A DNA stretch of 16,415 nt from Planctomycetia bacterium (GCA_005799205.1 SYHM01000091.1:1-16415), one strand, 5' to 3'. Shown: positions 1 through 7,661, counted from the first letter of the stretch. A program made the numbers and translations. The notes: generated from the sequence alone by a model not told the origin.

Positions 1-52
1 CCCAGGCGGCGTCCCCTGATCTTCTCTCACTTCGTACCCGAGACCTACTCCA

Positions 53-1918
53 ATGCTGACTTCTCTCTACCTCGCCACCGAACTCTTTCTCCTGCAACGG
101 GGATCCGACGACGCGATCATCTCTGAACTGAAGCAAGACGCTGTCCTGGTGATCCGTGAGCCATTTGTGAGTGGCGAAACAGAGCACGTCTCTGTCACCA
201 CTCCGATCTCATCCTCAGGGATGCCACCAGTCAGTCTCGCTGAACTGCGGTCACTGATGGCGCGATCTGATGCTGTGGTCAACCGCCCCGCGATGGCGTT
301 TGAGGTCGACGAGACCATTGGTGGGCAGCCCAAGCATCGAAAGGGAGGCACCGAAGGGGATGGTGAGGGCGGAATCGCTGGGGATCCAGTCCCACCGTTT
401 GATCTTCAGTTTGCGGTCACAGCCGGGTCGGCAATTCCACCAGCACAACTCGATGCGTTTACGCAGTCACTTGCCGATGTTGAGTCCTATCTCGAGTCTC
501 AAATTCAGTCTGATGGCGTCACGATTCGGCTCGAAGTCGCGTATGTGCAACTCACTCCAGGCCAACTTGGAGCGACCACATGCCGATACTCGATCGAGAG
601 CTACTCGACCATCGCGCAGGCGATCATGGATGTCGCGGATCTCGACGATGTGCAGTGCATGCCGCTTGCGACAACCGTGCCGGTGCGTTACAGCGGTGCC
701 TCGATCTCAGTAACTCCAGAGAATCGGGTCTACCTCGTGCGAGCTCTGAAGAAGGCTCTTGGAATTCCTGACGGCGGCGGACTGGGAGTTCCGACGACTG
801 AAGGAAGAATCACGTTGAATTCAGCCGTGCAATGGGACTTCGATCCTTCTGATGGACTCACCCTTGGCACCACGAAACTCTGGTCATTCCAGGACCACCT
901 CATTCGAGAGGTGCTTCAGGCGCTCGGTTTCAATGCGGGTGCTGACTTCGTGGTTCGAGACTGCACGATGATGGATCTGCTTCGCTTTCAGCGAGATGTG
1001 ATTTATGAGGAGTGGCTTGTGAGCAGCAATACCGATGTCTTTGGGCCACCTCATCCTCCAGCAGCGGTGAACTGTGCCGGATTCTCTACACTCATTTTGG
1101 CATTCATTGAAGGTGGCGAGCAATTCCCTGGGTGGGCACTCGACTACAACCCCGGACTCAATCTTGCGACCGTTGAGGAGTACGCCGAGATCATTTTGGC
1201 AGCTGGTCAAGGTGGAGCGGACATGACGACCGCGCGGTTCATCGCCTCAACTGAGATGCTCGCTGACGCAGGAGGTCCGGATGTCACGAGATATCTCACC
1301 GACCAGATGCGTGGAAAGTTCAATCTCTTCACTGGGCTTCCAGACACTGAGTCGAATGGCAATGCCTTCGATGACGCACGGTTGCCTGTCGCGGCCCTTC
1401 CAGCGAATCAGAAGACTGCTTACCCAGATGGAGCGACCCAGTCGCTCAAGACGGTTACCGTCGGTGCGGCTGCCGCAACGACCCGATGCGTTGCAGTCGA
1501 CTTCCGAGAAAAGAGCTACACCCTCACTAGCGGCGTCACAACGGTCGAGTTCCGCGGTGCCATGCCACGCACGGTTGCGCGAAACACGCAGTCTGATGCG
1601 TCAATCATGAACTTCATCCAGGACACCGCGCGGCTCGACGCCGACTTCGAGTTTGAGATGTACGACGGTTCGCCCGTGCGCGGGTGCTTTGTCTTGCAGA
1701 ATGAACTCGCCCCACTCGGGACGCGGTGCCTGATGGGCAAGTCGATCGGAAAGGGAGTCACCTTTTACAGCCGTGACATTCTGGGGCTGTACGAGGCTCC
1801 ACTGGGCCTGCAACCAGATTTCATGACCAAACGTGAGTTGCTTTTGCTTGACACGCTTGGATGGAAGATGACGGCGCAGGTTCTAGATGAGACTGATGAA
1901 GGGGATTCGACTCCCTGA
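53..1918 (+). CDS. Metalloprotease-like protein with degenerate zinc site (paralogue 1)
   Basis: 621-residue protein of unknown function. In its middle a run of the type found in secreted metalloproteases (HEIGHALGF, then G-x-D, then T-LDLFRF) appears as REVLQALGF at residues 285-293, followed by G296 and D298 and by MMDLLRF. Both zinc-binding histidines of HExxH are therefore replaced (H to R285, H to Q289), while E286 remains. The segment DYNPG follows the core, and the C-terminus has LLLDTLGW, like the end of the next gene's product (LKVLDSLGW). The two proteins can be aligned by eye over most of their length, so they are paralogues. The start is the first possible one, since an in-frame TGA lies at 17-19 and no ATG, GTG or TTG falls between. 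No Shine-Dalgarno site is visible, and the N-terminus is only a short, weak hydrophobic stretch. The family match (NF038122-like putative metalloproteases) is from recall. Loss of catalysis is inferred. Confidence 0.8.
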   Translation: MLTSLYLATELFLLQRGSDDAIISELKQDAVLVIREPFVSGETEHVSVTTPISSSGMPPVSLAELRSLMARSDAVVNRPAMAFEVDETIGGQPKHRKGGTEGDGEGGIAGDPVPPFDLQFAVTAGSAIPPAQLDAFTQSLADVESYLESQIQSDGVTIRLEVAYVQLTPGQLGATTCRYSIESYSTIAQAIMDVADLDDVQCMPLATTVPVRYSGASISVTPENRVYLVRALKKALGIPDGGGLGVPTTEGRITLNSAVQWDFDPSDGLTLGTTKLWSFQDHLIREVLQALGFNAGADFVVRDCTMMDLLRFQRDVIYEEWLVSSNTDVFGPPHPPAAVNCAGFSTLILAFIEGGEQFPGWALDYNPGLNLATVEEYAEIILAAGQGGADMTTARFIASTEMLADAGGPDVTRYLTDQMRGKFNLFTGLPDTESNGNAFDDARLPVAALPANQKTAYPDGATQSLKTVTVGAAAATTRCVAVDFREKSYTLTSGVTTVEFRGAMPRTVARNTQSDASIMNFIQDTARLDADFEFEMYDGSPVRGCFVLQNELAPLGTRCLMGKSIGKGVTFYSRDILGLYEAPLGLQPDFMTKRELLLLDTLGWKMTAQVLDETDEGDSTP

Positions 1919-1955
1919 CGTTTCCGTGAGTGACCAATTGCTTTGAGGTACCCGC

Positions 1956-1974
1956 TGAGGCGCTCTGAGCCTCA
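1956..1974 (+). other. Small hairpin downstream of paralogue 1
   Basis: TGAGGC at 1956-1961 pairs perfectly with GCCTCA at 1969-1974 around a 7-nt loop. It sits between the stop codon at 1918 and the stronger terminator at 1980. There is no T-run directly after it, so it may only assist termination or protect the 3' end of the transcript. Confidence 0.35.
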
Positions 1975-1979
1975 CGACG

Positions 1980-2019
1980 AAGCCGCCGCCGATTTCATTG
2001 TGGGCGGCTTTGTTGTTTT
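1980..2019 (+). terminator. Probable intrinsic terminator after paralogue 1
   Basis: An 8-bp perfect stem, AAGCCGCC at 1980-1987 with GGCGGCTT at 2003-2010, encloses a 15-nt loop. It is followed at once by TGTTGTTTT. The position 62 nt after the stop at 1918, just upstream of the next gene, suits a Rho-independent terminator. It implies that the two tandem paralogues are transcribed separately. Confidence 0.7.
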
Positions 2020-2029
2020 CACGACCTGT

Positions 2030-2035
2030 TACTCT
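2030..2035 (+). promoter_or_regulatory. Possible -10 element for paralogue 2
   Basis: TACTCT fits a loose TAnnnT pattern and ends 6 nt before the ATG at 2042. Transcription would then begin at or next to the start codon, giving a leaderless mRNA, which agrees with the absence of any Shine-Dalgarno site. No convincing -35 element is visible, so this is tentative. Confidence 0.3.
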
Positions 2036-2041
2036 TGAGCG

Positions 2042-3817
2042 ATGCTCTTCTCACGTGTGACGCTCTTCCCCGCGATTGGAACCTTGAGTGCAGCGCTCTC
2101 TGCCGCGCCGCCGGAGCTTGCGCAGACTGGCTCCATCATTCTCCCTGCTCCAGTCGTGCACGAATGGGACGCTGTCGAAGCAGGAACGCGTTTCGGAGAG
2201 TCAGGGACTGTGTGGGTTCCGATGATGGCGAGCGATGCGGCGCCGCTGACCCAGCACCAGTTCGATGCGTGCGTTGAGCAGATTCGCCGAACGGAGGCAT
2301 CCACCGATCTCGATGGACAGACGATCGTCGTCCGGAGTGGAGGCGATGGAGGTCTCGCTGGCGGAGCGCAGGTCGTCTTCACGATCGCGTCTGTTCCGTC
2401 GGGAGTCGTCATGCCCGTCATCACAGCGACTCAGCAAGTAGCGAACTATCTCAGTTCGATTATTGTGACTTCGACGACGATCAATATCAAACTGCAGTTT
2501 CAACCGCTCGTGATCGGAACGGTCGCAGTTGCGGCTCCGAGAATTGCGAGTCAATCGGTCTCACCATCGCTTGCGAGCTTGATCGACTCGGGGCTCTCTG
2601 GATCGCACCTCGACGATGCGCGGTTCCTGCCAAATCCTCCAGCACCCTATGGCTCTGGACCTGCGGCGAACAGTCGCTTGCGAGTCTTCTACTCGGCGAT
2701 TCAAACCAACGGGAACAACCGATACACATCGGAAGATCGCATTTTCTGGACCGCTTCGAATCTTCGCGCCGCGTGGGCATACTCGCTCCCATCGCTCGCA
2801 GCTGTGGACGGGACGATCACCTTCTCCACTTCTGCGGGCATCTTCGACAATTTTGTCTTCGATCCATCGGTCGTCCCCTTTCCGGCGCTTGGAATCTCCT
2901 ATCAAGATTGGCTCGTTCGCGCGACTGCCATCACGATGGGATGGATCTCGACGATTCAGACGAATCTGGTGGGTGATGTTGCAGTGTTCGACCTCTATCG
3001 CTTTCGAAACGACATCCTCGCTGAGGACACCAACGCAGTGGTTCCTGGCGTTCCAACCGACTTCGGCTACCTCACGCAAGAACCGTCCGCGTTTAACTCG
3101 ATCTTTGGCGGGGTCGATTGTGCTGATGTCGCACAAGCGATTCAGGTCACGGTTGGAAACAATGGCACCTACACCGATGTGAGCCTTGGGATGTTTGCAC
3201 CCGACTACAACCCTGGCGGATACCTCAAGTTTCGAACGACTCTCGCCACGAACAGCCCCTTCTTCACCGCAGAGGATCAGGCCTCGTTCGTCTCGTCCAA
3301 CTTTGGCGCTCCACTCGCGGGCTTCTCAGCCTATGGAACGGCGATTCGAAATCAGTTTGGAGGAAGTGGGATCATTGACGACTCCCAACTTGTGCCACCT
3401 CCGAGCTTCGCACAGCGCACGAGGTACATCGACTGCAACATGCCTGACTACGTCACCAACTCAGGCTTCTGCTTCCTGATCGACTACAACCCCACATTCC
3501 CTGGGTATTACGCACGGTTTGCTGCGCGCGGGGTCAATCTGCCAGACGGCGAAGTCGTCCTGAATTATGTCACCGGATTGAACGGCTCGACGACCGATGA
3601 TTCTGCGACTGGCGTCGATATGGAAGTTGCGTTGATGGACGACACAAACGCAGTCAGTGGATATCTCCTCAATCCAACTCCACCATTCCCATTGACGACC
3701 CCTTTTGTCATGGGGGGAGCGGCCATTCCGACTGGGTTCACCGCCTATCCGGTATTTCTCACGCCAACCGAACTGAAGGTGCTCGACTCGCTCGGGTGGG
3801 ATGTCCCGCAGCCCTGA
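2042..3817 (+). CDS. Metalloprotease-like secreted protein lacking HExxH (paralogue 2)
   Basis: 591-residue protein of unknown function, paralogous to the product of 53-1918. The N-terminus has a plausible signal peptide (hydrophobic residues about 2-22, Ala-rich end), so export is likely. Where a metalloprotease would show HEIGHALGF, this protein reads RATAITMGW at residues 293-301. No zinc ligand or catalytic Glu remains, yet the flanking SYQDWL and VFDLYRF, the later DYNPG and the terminal LDSLGW are kept. A GGDGGLAGG segment near residue 100 matches GDGEGGIAG in the neighbour. A structural or binding role is a reasonable inference, but nothing here shows the ligand. The gene ends inside the start of the next gene (17-nt overlap if that gene starts at 3801). 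No Shine-Dalgarno site precedes the ATG. Confidence 0.82.
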   Translation: MLFSRVTLFPAIGTLSAALSAAPPELAQTGSIILPAPVVHEWDAVEAGTRFGESGTVWVPMMASDAAPLTQHQFDACVEQIRRTEASTDLDGQTIVVRSGGDGGLAGGAQVVFTIASVPSGVVMPVITATQQVANYLSSIIVTSTTINIKLQFQPLVIGTVAVAAPRIASQSVSPSLASLIDSGLSGSHLDDARFLPNPPAPYGSGPAANSRLRVFYSAIQTNGNNRYTSEDRIFWTASNLRAAWAYSLPSLAAVDGTITFSTSAGIFDNFVFDPSVVPFPALGISYQDWLVRATAITMGWISTIQTNLVGDVAVFDLYRFRNDILAEDTNAVVPGVPTDFGYLTQEPSAFNSIFGGVDCADVAQAIQVTVGNNGTYTDVSLGMFAPDYNPGGYLKFRTTLATNSPFFTAEDQASFVSSNFGAPLAGFSAYGTAIRNQFGGSGIIDDSQLVPPPSFAQRTRYIDCNMPDYVTNSGFCFLIDYNPTFPGYYARFAARGVNLPDGEVVLNYVTGLNGSTTDDSATGVDMEVALMDDTNAVSGYLLNPTPPFPLTTPFVMGGAAIPTGFTAYPVFLTPTELKVLDSLGWDVPQP

Positions 3818-4514
3818 CGCCGCGGCGATGGTGCCCGGCTGGGAGTCGCCACTCTTTCGATCGCGCGGGATCGCGCACTGGTTCTCATCGCGCGATGTTC
3901 CCCCTTGTGAATCAATCGCACGTCACCTCGGTGGCCCGGGTGCGGTCGCCGTTCGCGCGCGGCAAGTGCACGGGAGGCGCTGCATCGTCGCAACCAAGCA
4001 GGCCGCTGATGGTTTGCAAGAAGCCGATGCGATTCTCTCGAGTAACCCGCTTCTTGTTCCGATGGTGTCGACTGCAGATTGCGTGCCCCTGCTGATTGTC
4101 TGCACAGCAACTCGCACTTGTGCAGCGGTTCACGCTGGCTGGCGTGGAATCGCGCTCAACATAGTGCATGAAGCCATCGCATCCATGAGGACGCATTTTC
4201 TGGCAGATCCCAGTTCGATCGTTGCGGCAATCGGACCTTGTGCAGGCGGGGATCGATACGAAGTCGGTGAGGATGTCTGTGATGCATGGAGCGCCATTGG
4301 ACTTGGGGGGGCGATTCGCGCGCCGCACTCCCCTGGCAAGTCACTGGTGAACTGCGCACTTGCTGTTCGATTGCTGCTTGAGCACGAGGGGATTTCCACA
4401 CGCGCGATCGACATGACTGCGCCATGCACGATCGCCGATGAGCGGTTTGCGAGCTACCGACGTGAACCGCAGAGCCCCATCCGCATGATTGCGGGGATTG
4501 TGCCTCCTGCGTGA
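3801..4514 (+). CDS. pgeF: PgeF/YfiH family laccase-domain protein
   Basis: 237-residue cytoplasmic metal-dependent enzyme, close to the usual length of about 240. Family metal ligands are visible: H57 in RQVHG, C94 in TADCVPLL and H111 in AVHAGWRG. The family segments IGPC (near 144-147) and YEVGEDV and the late FASYRR are also present. Members have been reported as peptidoglycan-precursor editing factors (removing wrongly built UDP-MurNAc-L-Ser) and as purine nucleoside enzymes; older annotation calls them polyphenol oxidases. Which activity applies here cannot be told. ATG 3801 overlaps the preceding gene by 17 nt. ATG 3828, 11 nt after that gene's stop, is an equally good start and would give 228 residues beginning MVPGWESP. 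Neither has a clear Shine-Dalgarno site. A run of seven G at 4305-4311 does not break the frame. Confidence 0.92.
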   Translation: MSRSPDAAAMVPGWESPLFRSRGIAHWFSSRDVPPCESIARHLGGPGAVAVRARQVHGRRCIVATKQAADGLQEADAILSSNPLLVPMVSTADCVPLLIVCTATRTCAAVHAGWRGIALNIVHEAIASMRTHFLADPSSIVAAIGPCAGGDRYEVGEDVCDAWSAIGLGGAIRAPHSPGKSLVNCALAVRLLLEHEGISTRAIDMTAPCTIADERFASYRREPQSPIRMIAGIVPPA

Positions 4515-4552
4515 TGTTCACGATTGGCGCCTTTCGTATCACCCCTGATTGC

Positions 4553-4558
4553 TACACT
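4553..4558 (+). promoter_or_regulatory. Possible -10 element for tRNA-Ser
   Basis: TACACT (four of six matches to TATAAT) lies 11 nt upstream of the mature tRNA 5' end at 4570. That would place the transcription start about 5 nt before the RNase P cut. No good -35 hexamer is seen at the expected distance. The rest of the 4515-4569 gap shows nothing else I can name. Confidence 0.35.
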
Positions 4559-4569
4559 TCCACACTCTT

Positions 4570-4660
4570 GGACAGGTGGCCGAGCGGTTGAAGGCGTCGG
4601 TTTGCTAAACCGATGTAGGGGCTTATACCCCTACCGTGGGTTCGAATCCCGCCCTGTCCG
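4570..4660 (+). tRNA. tRNA-Ser(GCU)
   Basis: 91-nt class II tRNA. The acceptor stem GGACAGG (4570-4576) pairs with CCTGTCC (4653-4659), and the discriminator is G4660. The anticodon loop TTGCTAA sits on the stem TCGGT/ACCGA and gives anticodon GCU, reading AGC and AGU. A long variable arm, TAGGGG/CCCCTA around CTTATA, is the serine hallmark. The T arm holds GGTTCGAATCC. The 3' CCA is not encoded (TTTT follows), so it must be added by the CCA-adding enzyme. Confidence 0.96.
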
Positions 4661-4713
4661 TTTTCGTGCGCGCTGAGGTGCAGCATGTGCTGAGACGGTC
4701 TGATGGATGGTTC

Positions 4714-5379
4714 ATGGATGGTCTGATCGAACAGCTTCCCCGCCTCTTCACAGAGCTTGATGGTTTTTTGACCGACTTTGTCCGTGCATCTGGTGGGTGG
4801 ACCTACGCACTGCTCTTCCTCATCATTTTCTGCGAGACTGGACTCGTAGTAACCCCGTTTCTTCCAGGTGACAGTCTCTTGTTCGCCATTGGAGCGGTGT
4901 GTGCACGCAACATTGGTCTTGACCCGTGGATCTGCGGATCAACAATCATGGCGGCGGCGATCTGTGGCGATACGGTGAACTACCACTTTGGACGGTGGCT
5001 CGGTCCACGGGCATTCTCTGGACGGGTGCCACTGCTGCGAGTCGCCCATCTCGAGCGGACGCGTGATTTCTTCGGGCGCCATGGTCCCAAAGCAGTCGTC
5101 CTCGCTCGGTTCGTTCCAATCGTGCGAACATTTGCGCCGTGTTTCGCTGGCGTCGGTTGCATGCCGTTTCGCTCATTCATTTCGTACTGCATCGGAGGCG
5201 CACTGCTGTGGGTGATATTGCTCGTGGGAGCAGGATTCACGTTCGGAGAGATTCCAGTCGTGAAGCGCAATTTCGAGGCTGTCGTGATTGCGATCGTCTT
5301 TGTTTCGGTGGTGCCCGTCGCGATCGCGTGGTGGCGAGGCCGGACAAAGCCGCGACGATGTACGATGAGCGACCCATGA
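4714..5379 (+). CDS. DedA family membrane protein (VTT domain)
   Basis: 221-residue inner-membrane protein of the DedA/SNARE-associated (VTT) family. Members act in lipid scrambling or undecaprenyl-phosphate recycling and in membrane-potential homeostasis; the exact substrate here is unknown. Visible signatures are E41 and the PFLPGD segment at 48-53, the re-entrant part with GD at 85-86, Y90 and GRWLG at 93-97, then RFVPIVRT at 132-139 and a late W-rich hydrophobic helix. A last transmembrane helix at about 187-207 is followed by a basic tail. The frame stays open upstream into the tRNA, but ATG 4714 is chosen because it gives a normal family length. The stop overlaps the sucC start (ATGA, 4-nt overlap), so translation is probably coupled. 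Confidence 0.9.
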   Translation: MDGLIEQLPRLFTELDGFLTDFVRASGGWTYALLFLIIFCETGLVVTPFLPGDSLLFAIGAVCARNIGLDPWICGSTIMAAAICGDTVNYHFGRWLGPRAFSGRVPLLRVAHLERTRDFFGRHGPKAVVLARFVPIVRTFAPCFAGVGCMPFRSFISYCIGGALLWVILLVGAGFTFGEIPVVKRNFEAVVIAIVFVSVVPVAIAWWRGRTKPRRCTMSDP

Positions 5380-6581
5380 AGATTCACGAATTTCAGGCGC
5401 GTTCACTCCTCGAAAAGGCGTTGATTCCCGTTCCAAAGAGCACGATGGTGCAACGCGTCGAAGCGGCCGAATCAGAAGCGCGTGCACTCCTTGCCGCAGG
5501 TTCAAAGATGATCGTTGTGAAGGCGCAGGTGCACGCTGGTGGCCGTGGGAAAGCTGGCTTCGTGCGCGTCGTGACGACCGCCTCCGACGCGCATGCGGCG
5601 GCAACCTTCATGCTGGGAAACCGCATGATCAGTCCGCAGACTCCACCCGACGGGCTCGCAGTCCAGCGACTGCTCGTGGCCGACGCGGTTGAGATCGCGC
5701 ACGAGTATTACGCAGCCGTGCTCGTCGATCGCGCACGTCGCACCAACACGCTGATCGCAAGTGCGCAAGGTGGCGTTGATATTGAGAAAGTCGCGGCAGA
5801 GACCCCTGATGCGCTCATCAAACTCGCACTCGACCCCCTCCTAGGGCTGCAGCCCTTTCAAGCGCGGTCGGTCGCCCTCGCGCTCGGGTTTCGTGGAAAG
5901 GCGATCGGGCAGGCAGTGCGGGTGCTGACACAACTCTGCGCGCTGCAGCGATCGACTGATGCAACGCTCGTAGAGATCAACCCGCTCGTGCTCACAGTGC
6001 CGAGTGACGTCCACCCGGACGGTCAGGTGATGGCGATCGATGCCAAGTTCGACTTCGATGACAGTGCACTCTTCCGCCAACCTGCGATCGCCGCAAGGAA
6101 GGATCCAGCGGATGAGAATCCCGCTGAGATTCGTGCAGAGGCCGCGGGACTCTCGTACGTGGCTCTCGACGGAAACATCGGCTGCCTCGTCAATGGAGCT
6201 GGGCTCGCCATGAGCACCATGGACATCATCAAGCTGCACGGGGGCGAGCCAGCCAACTTTCTCGATGTGGGGGGGAGTGCAACCGAGGAGGCCGTCACAG
6301 AGGCATTTGCGATCATCCTCAGCGACCGCCGAGTGGAGGGGGTACTCGTCAACATCTTTGGCGGCATCATGCAATGCGATCGAATTGCACGTGCTATTGT
6401 CGGGGCCGCGAAGTCGATTGGATTTCGGGTGCCCCTTGTCGTTCGACTTGAAGGAACAAATGTCGCACAAGCGCGCGCAATTCTTGAGGCAGCCCGAACT
6501 GAGATCCCCACGATGCAGACAGCGCGCGACCTCACAGATGCCGCGGCCAAGATCGTCAGCGCGGTGAGCGTCAGCGTGTAG
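5376..6581 (+). CDS. sucC: Succinyl-CoA ligase (ADP-forming), beta subunit
   Basis: 401 residues (family about 390). The beta subunit binds the nucleotide and with SucD interconverts succinyl-CoA and succinate plus ATP in the TCA cycle. An ATP-grasp domain at about 1-235 shows HAGGRGKAG at 53-61, EINPL at 200-204 and DAKFDFDD at 222-229. The C-terminal ligase domain shows DGNIGCLVNGAGLAMSTMD, FLDVGGSA (295-302) and NIFGGIMQCD (326-335). ATG 5376 is chosen because MKIHEFQAR is the standard N-terminus and it overlaps the DedA stop by 4 nt. Oddly, sucD does not follow: a HAD phosphatase gene begins 6 nt after the stop. The alpha subunit must be encoded elsewhere. Key motifs are intact, so I see no sign of decay. 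Confidence 0.95.
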   Translation: MKIHEFQARSLLEKALIPVPKSTMVQRVEAAESEARALLAAGSKMIVVKAQVHAGGRGKAGFVRVVTTASDAHAAATFMLGNRMISPQTPPDGLAVQRLLVADAVEIAHEYYAAVLVDRARRTNTLIASAQGGVDIEKVAAETPDALIKLALDPLLGLQPFQARSVALALGFRGKAIGQAVRVLTQLCALQRSTDATLVEINPLVLTVPSDVHPDGQVMAIDAKFDFDDSALFRQPAIAARKDPADENPAEIRAEAAGLSYVALDGNIGCLVNGAGLAMSTMDIIKLHGGEPANFLDVGGSATEEAVTEAFAIILSDRRVEGVLVNIFGGIMQCDRIARAIVGAAKSIGFRVPLVVRLEGTNVAQARAILEAARTEIPTMQTARDLTDAAAKIVSAVSVSV

Positions 6582-6587
6582 ATCGCC

Positions 6588-7283
6588 ATGCTTGTGTTGT
6601 TCGACATAGACGGAACGCTGCTTCGGACCGCCGGCGCTGGGGTGAACGCAATGCTCGCCTGTGCGCGAGAGCTCTTTCCAACGCACACATTTTCATTTGA
6701 GAACATTGCCATCTCGGGACGACTCGATCGACTCATTTGGCGAGATCTCATGGCGAGTGCAACGATCGAGGGCACCGATGATGACCATGCTTTGTTTCGC
6801 GCACGCTACGAGCACCACCTCGAGAACGCATTCCGCGCGGGAGCGCGGTCGATCCCTCTCGAAGGCGCGGCCAAACTCGTAGACGCCCTCTCGGCACGAC
6901 CATCTGGTGGAGTGGGGCTTCTCACTGGAAACTACGAACACACTGGGCGCCTCAAGCTCACACAGGCTGGATTTTCGCTCGATCGCTTCTCATTCAACGC
7001 CTGGGCCGATGATGGATGGCACCGCCGCGAGCTACCCCCCGTCGCACTCGATCGGTACCGCGCGCATTCGTCGTCCGCGATGGACCTCAACCAAGTCGTC
7101 GTGATTGGCGATACGCCGCTCGACATCGATTGTGCCCACTTCAACGGATGCAAGGCGATCGCCGTTGCCACGGGTGTGCATCCAATGGATGAACTTCATG
7201 CGCACGCGCCAGATCTCCTCGTCGAAGACTTGAGCGACTGGCAAGCCATCGCACAGTGGATTGGTGCGCAAACTGCGCAGTGA
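6588..7283 (+). CDS. HAD family hydrolase, phosphoglycolate-phosphatase-like
   Basis: 231-residue soluble phosphatase of the haloacid dehalogenase superfamily. Motif I is DIDGT at residues 6-10 (nucleophile D6, acid/base D8). Motif II is T113 in LLTGN, the likely motif III lysine is K123 in GRLKL, and motif IV is GDTPLDID at 174-181. The alpha-helical cap between residues about 15 and 85 and the overall size match the phosphoglycolate phosphatase (Gph) type, but the substrate cannot be read from the sequence. It starts 6 nt after sucC and is probably co-transcribed with it. It has no Shine-Dalgarno site, so reinitiation or coupling is likely. Its stop lies 3 nt from the end of the opposing gene. 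Confidence 0.9.
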   Translation: MLVLFDIDGTLLRTAGAGVNAMLACARELFPTHTFSFENIAISGRLDRLIWRDLMASATIEGTDDDHALFRARYEHHLENAFRAGARSIPLEGAAKLVDALSARPSGGVGLLTGNYEHTGRLKLTQAGFSLDRFSFNAWADDGWHRRELPPVALDRYRAHSSSAMDLNQVVVIGDTPLDIDCAHFNGCKAIAVATGVHPMDELHAHAPDLLVEDLSDWQAIAQWIGAQTAQ

Positions 7284-7286
7284 GGA

Positions 7287-7595
7287 CTAGGCGATCTCGA
7301 TGAAGCGCTGCACTGCAAGCACATCGGGAATGATTTTTGGGGTCACGCGCAATGAGAACTGCGCCCCCTTCTCAGCGGCCACGCATCGCGTCGCTGGGAT
7401 GTGTGAGATCCACATGCGACCACCGCGTTGATTCACTGGATTCTCGCGGCCACGGCGTCTGGCGACGCGCGTCAGCGTGCGCTGAATCGCTGGCTGCAAT
7501 CGCATCAACCGCTCGATCGTCTTGCGATGGCGAGCCTCGAGGGGGACTTTCTTGACAGAAATCGTGACGGTCTTTCCAGCGATCAGTGCGGTCAT
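7287..7595 (-). CDS. Small basic conserved hypothetical protein
   Basis: 102-residue basic protein with no domain I can name. It has an N-terminal beta-like part (TALIAGKTVTISVKKVP), then an Arg-rich helical stretch (RHRKTIERLMRLQP), then a beta-rich C-terminus ending RVTPKIIPDVLAVQRFIEI. I recall similar short uncharacterised proteins in planctomycetes, but could not check this. ATG 7595 is preferred over the upstream in-frame ATG at 7631 because a GGAG Shine-Dalgarno site lies about 6 nt before it. The reading frame is clean and the composition is protein-like. It lies 66 nt downstream of the dehydrogenase gene on the same strand. It ends 3 nt from the HAD stop in a tail-to-tail arrangement with no room for a terminator. 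Confidence 0.7.
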   Translation of the reverse strand: MTALIAGKTVTISVKKVPLEARHRKTIERLMRLQPAIQRTLTRVARRRGRENPVNQRGGRMWISHIPATRCVAAEKGAQFSLRVTPKIIPDVLAVQRFIEIA

Positions 7596-7606
7596 GGGGG
7601 GCTCCA

Positions 7607-7638
7607 AAAGAGAGGGGAAGGGTACACGCAACCCCCTC
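7607..7638 (-). terminator. Weak hairpin between the two - strand genes
   Basis: On the - strand GAGGGG (7638-7633) can pair with CCCCTC (7617-7612) around a 15-nt loop, followed by TCTTTT. It lies just after the dehydrogenase stop and just before the Shine-Dalgarno site of the small gene. It could end some transcripts or attenuate the downstream gene. The stem is short, so this is uncertain. Confidence 0.3.
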
Positions 7639-7661
7639 CCTGCGCAACCGCTGCGATGCGT

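Noticed and set aside
270..713. Open frame of 147 codons inside the first gene
   Set aside because: It is Arg/Ser-rich shadow translation of the larger gene, whose frame carries the paralogue signature.
4305..4311. Run of seven G in pgeF as a possible frameshift
   Set aside because: The protein stays in the correct frame before and after it, with family motifs on both sides.
4681..4692. Palindrome CAGCATGTGCTG as an operator or terminator
   Set aside because: It is a short isolated palindrome with a 2-nt loop, no T-run and no second copy; chance is sufficient.
4636..4713. N-terminal extension of the DedA protein starting inside the tRNA
   Set aside because: The extra 26 residues come from tRNA-Ser sequence and are not membrane-like. 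ATG 4714 gives the normal DedA length.
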